Assembly: GCA_002787295.1 (NCBI GenBank)
Contig: PCWJ01000017.1
Coordinates: forward strand, 1-12,674
Length of the DNA stretch: 12,674 nucleotides
From: Candidatus Nealsonbacteria bacterium CG11_big_fil_rev_8_21_14_0_20_37_68
GTDB lineage: Bacteria; Patescibacteriota; Minisyncoccia; Minisyncoccales; GCA-002782225
Direction of reading: 5' to 3'
The first letter of the stretch is position 1; the number at the start of each line of letters is the position of its first letter. A program made the position numbers and the translations under genes. Shown one piece after another: positions 11,913 through 12,674 of this stretch. Below the pieces are notes generated by a model. The model had not been told where the DNA came from and searched no databases. It was given only the letters and a program-made list of their open reading frames with translations.

Positions 11913-12674
11913 TTATCTTCCCAACAATTCATTAATCTTAGCTCTGGTGGTCTTGCCGACAATACCGGTACCTTCGGTCAAACCCCAGGAAGCTAAAACG
12001 TCTTCGGCATACTTTTCCTGGAATCTGATTACAGCTGCCTTGGTTAGAGGACCGAACCAGCCGGAAACTATTCCTTCGGGATAAATTTCTTTTCCCTGAG
12101 ACTTTAAGAAAATCTGTAAATATCTGACATCTTCAGAAGTTTGACCGTATTTAAGGGTTGTTTCGAACTTAAATCCGCCAGGAATTCCTTCGATTTCCGG
12201 TGCCACTAAAGCTGCTAACATATTCTTTAATTGAAGAACTTTAGCCAATAATTCGACAACCTTAGCTTTCAGTTCAGCAACGGTCATCTTGGTAATTGGT
12301 TTTTCAACAACCGGAACCTCAATTTCTTCTTCAACAACCGGCACTTCAACAACTTCTTCAACTGCTGTTTGTAAAGTAATCGAGTCAGAAACTGCGGCTG
12401 AGGCAACACCGTACTGGGTATAAAACTTAGCATAAACTGTTTTTGCACCATCGCCCGAGCTTAAAGTCCAGGTTTTGGTCGTTGCGTAAGTCTCTTGAAC
12501 AGCTCCGGCAAAATTGGCATTTTCGGAAATTGCCATTTTAACAGCATCGGAACCGCCATTTAAGGTCAGAGTAACTTCCCTTAAAGTAGTAATCTCAGCT
12601 CCGCTATTAATCAAGATAACAAATCCTCCGGCAGGTTCGGCAGGTGCCAAATAAGCCCCCTGAGGAAGACCTCC
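11913..12674 (-). CDS. Surface protein with Ig-like repeat and C-terminal peptidoglycan-binding domain (N-terminus beyond window)
   Basis: The frame is open to the window edge (253 residues visible). The TTG at 12650 is only an internal codon, so the true start lies outside. In order: a low-complexity Gly/Pro/Ala stretch; an Ig-like or fibronectin-like unit (INSGAEITTLREVTLTLNGG ... TTKTWTLSSGDGAKTVYAKF ... AVSDSITL) of the type found in repeats in bacterial surface proteins; a linker with repeated EVPVVE; a helical segment (TVAELKAKVVELLAKVLQLK); and a C-terminal peptidoglycan-binding-like domain (LKYGQTSEDVRYLQIFLKSQ, WFGPLTKAAVIRFQEKY, GIVGKTTRAKINELLGR). This arrangement is common in Parcubacteria. 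It is probably exported and tied to the cell wall, but the signal peptide would be outside the window. Confidence 0.8.
   Translation of the reverse strand, partial: GGLPQGAYLAPAEPAGGFVILINSGAEITTLREVTLTLNGGSDAVKMAISENANFAGAVQETYATTKTWTLSSGDGAKTVYAKFYTQYGVASAAVSDSITLQTAVEEVVEVPVVEEEIEVPVVEKPITKMTVAELKAKVVELLAKVLQLKNMLAALVAPEIEGIPGGFKFETTLKYGQTSEDVRYLQIFLKSQGKEIYPEGIVSGWFGPLTKAAVIRFQEKYAEDVLASWGLTEGTGIVGKTTRAKINELLGR

Noticed and set aside
1..12674. CRISPR arrays and tRNA or rRNA genes
   Set aside because: I saw no regularly spaced repeats and no cloverleaf or rRNA-like stretches on either strand by eye; a covariance search would be needed to exclude small RNAs.

Overview
The window is AT-rich bacterial DNA with short intergenic gaps. 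It most likely comes from a Candidate Phyla Radiation (Patescibacteria, Parcubacteria-like) genome or a close relative. I base that on the 7TM histidine-kinase-type N-terminus at the left edge, the Ig-like/linker/peptidoglycan-binding surface protein at the right edge, and the very short cofactor-related genes. TGA is used as a stop codon, so the UGA-glycine code of Gracilibacteria and Absconditabacteria does not apply. The lineage is inferred by pattern recognition, not by a search.

Layout. Left edge (1-1284, all minus): a truncated 7TM sensor-type protein, a strong hairpin, and a class I SAM methyltransferase with a good Shine-Dalgarno (SD) sequence and a near-consensus sigma-70 promoter. 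Next (1379-2847, minus): a small four-cysteine protein and an adenosine-kinase-like PfkB kinase. Both have strong SD sequences, and both are driven by a consensus TTGACA-N17-TATAAT promoter that lies in the tail of the preceding gene. Centre (2830-8244, minus): a tightly packed, extremely AT-rich block without SD sequences. In transcription order it contains panC (split by a frameshift), radical SAM 3, a histidine phosphatase, radical SAM 2, radical SAM 1 with a full SPASM domain, and a short nucleoside phosphorylase/nucleosidase. Right (8433-12674): an intergenic repeat, tyrS (minus), a divergent membrane-anchored methyltransferase-like gene (plus), yjbQ (minus) and a truncated peptidoglycan-binding surface protein (minus).

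How the genes may work together. The three radical SAM proteins differ in their auxiliary cysteine sets. They sit with a phosphatase and an MTA/SAH-nucleosidase-like protein, and a nucleoside/sugar kinase follows on its own promoter. This looks like an uncharacterised modification or biosynthesis pathway. Its nucleosidase could remove 5'-deoxyadenosine, the by-product of radical SAM chemistry. The substrate is not visible from sequence. The only full SPASM protein (radical SAM 1) has a roughly 70-residue N-terminal extension and would fit a peptide-modifying role.

Two related intergenic repeats in the same orientation (about 1287-1380 and 8433-8549) bracket the block, including the kinase and the cysteine protein. 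With the shift in base composition and the absence of SD sequences, this suggests an acquired or recombined module between more ordinary genes.
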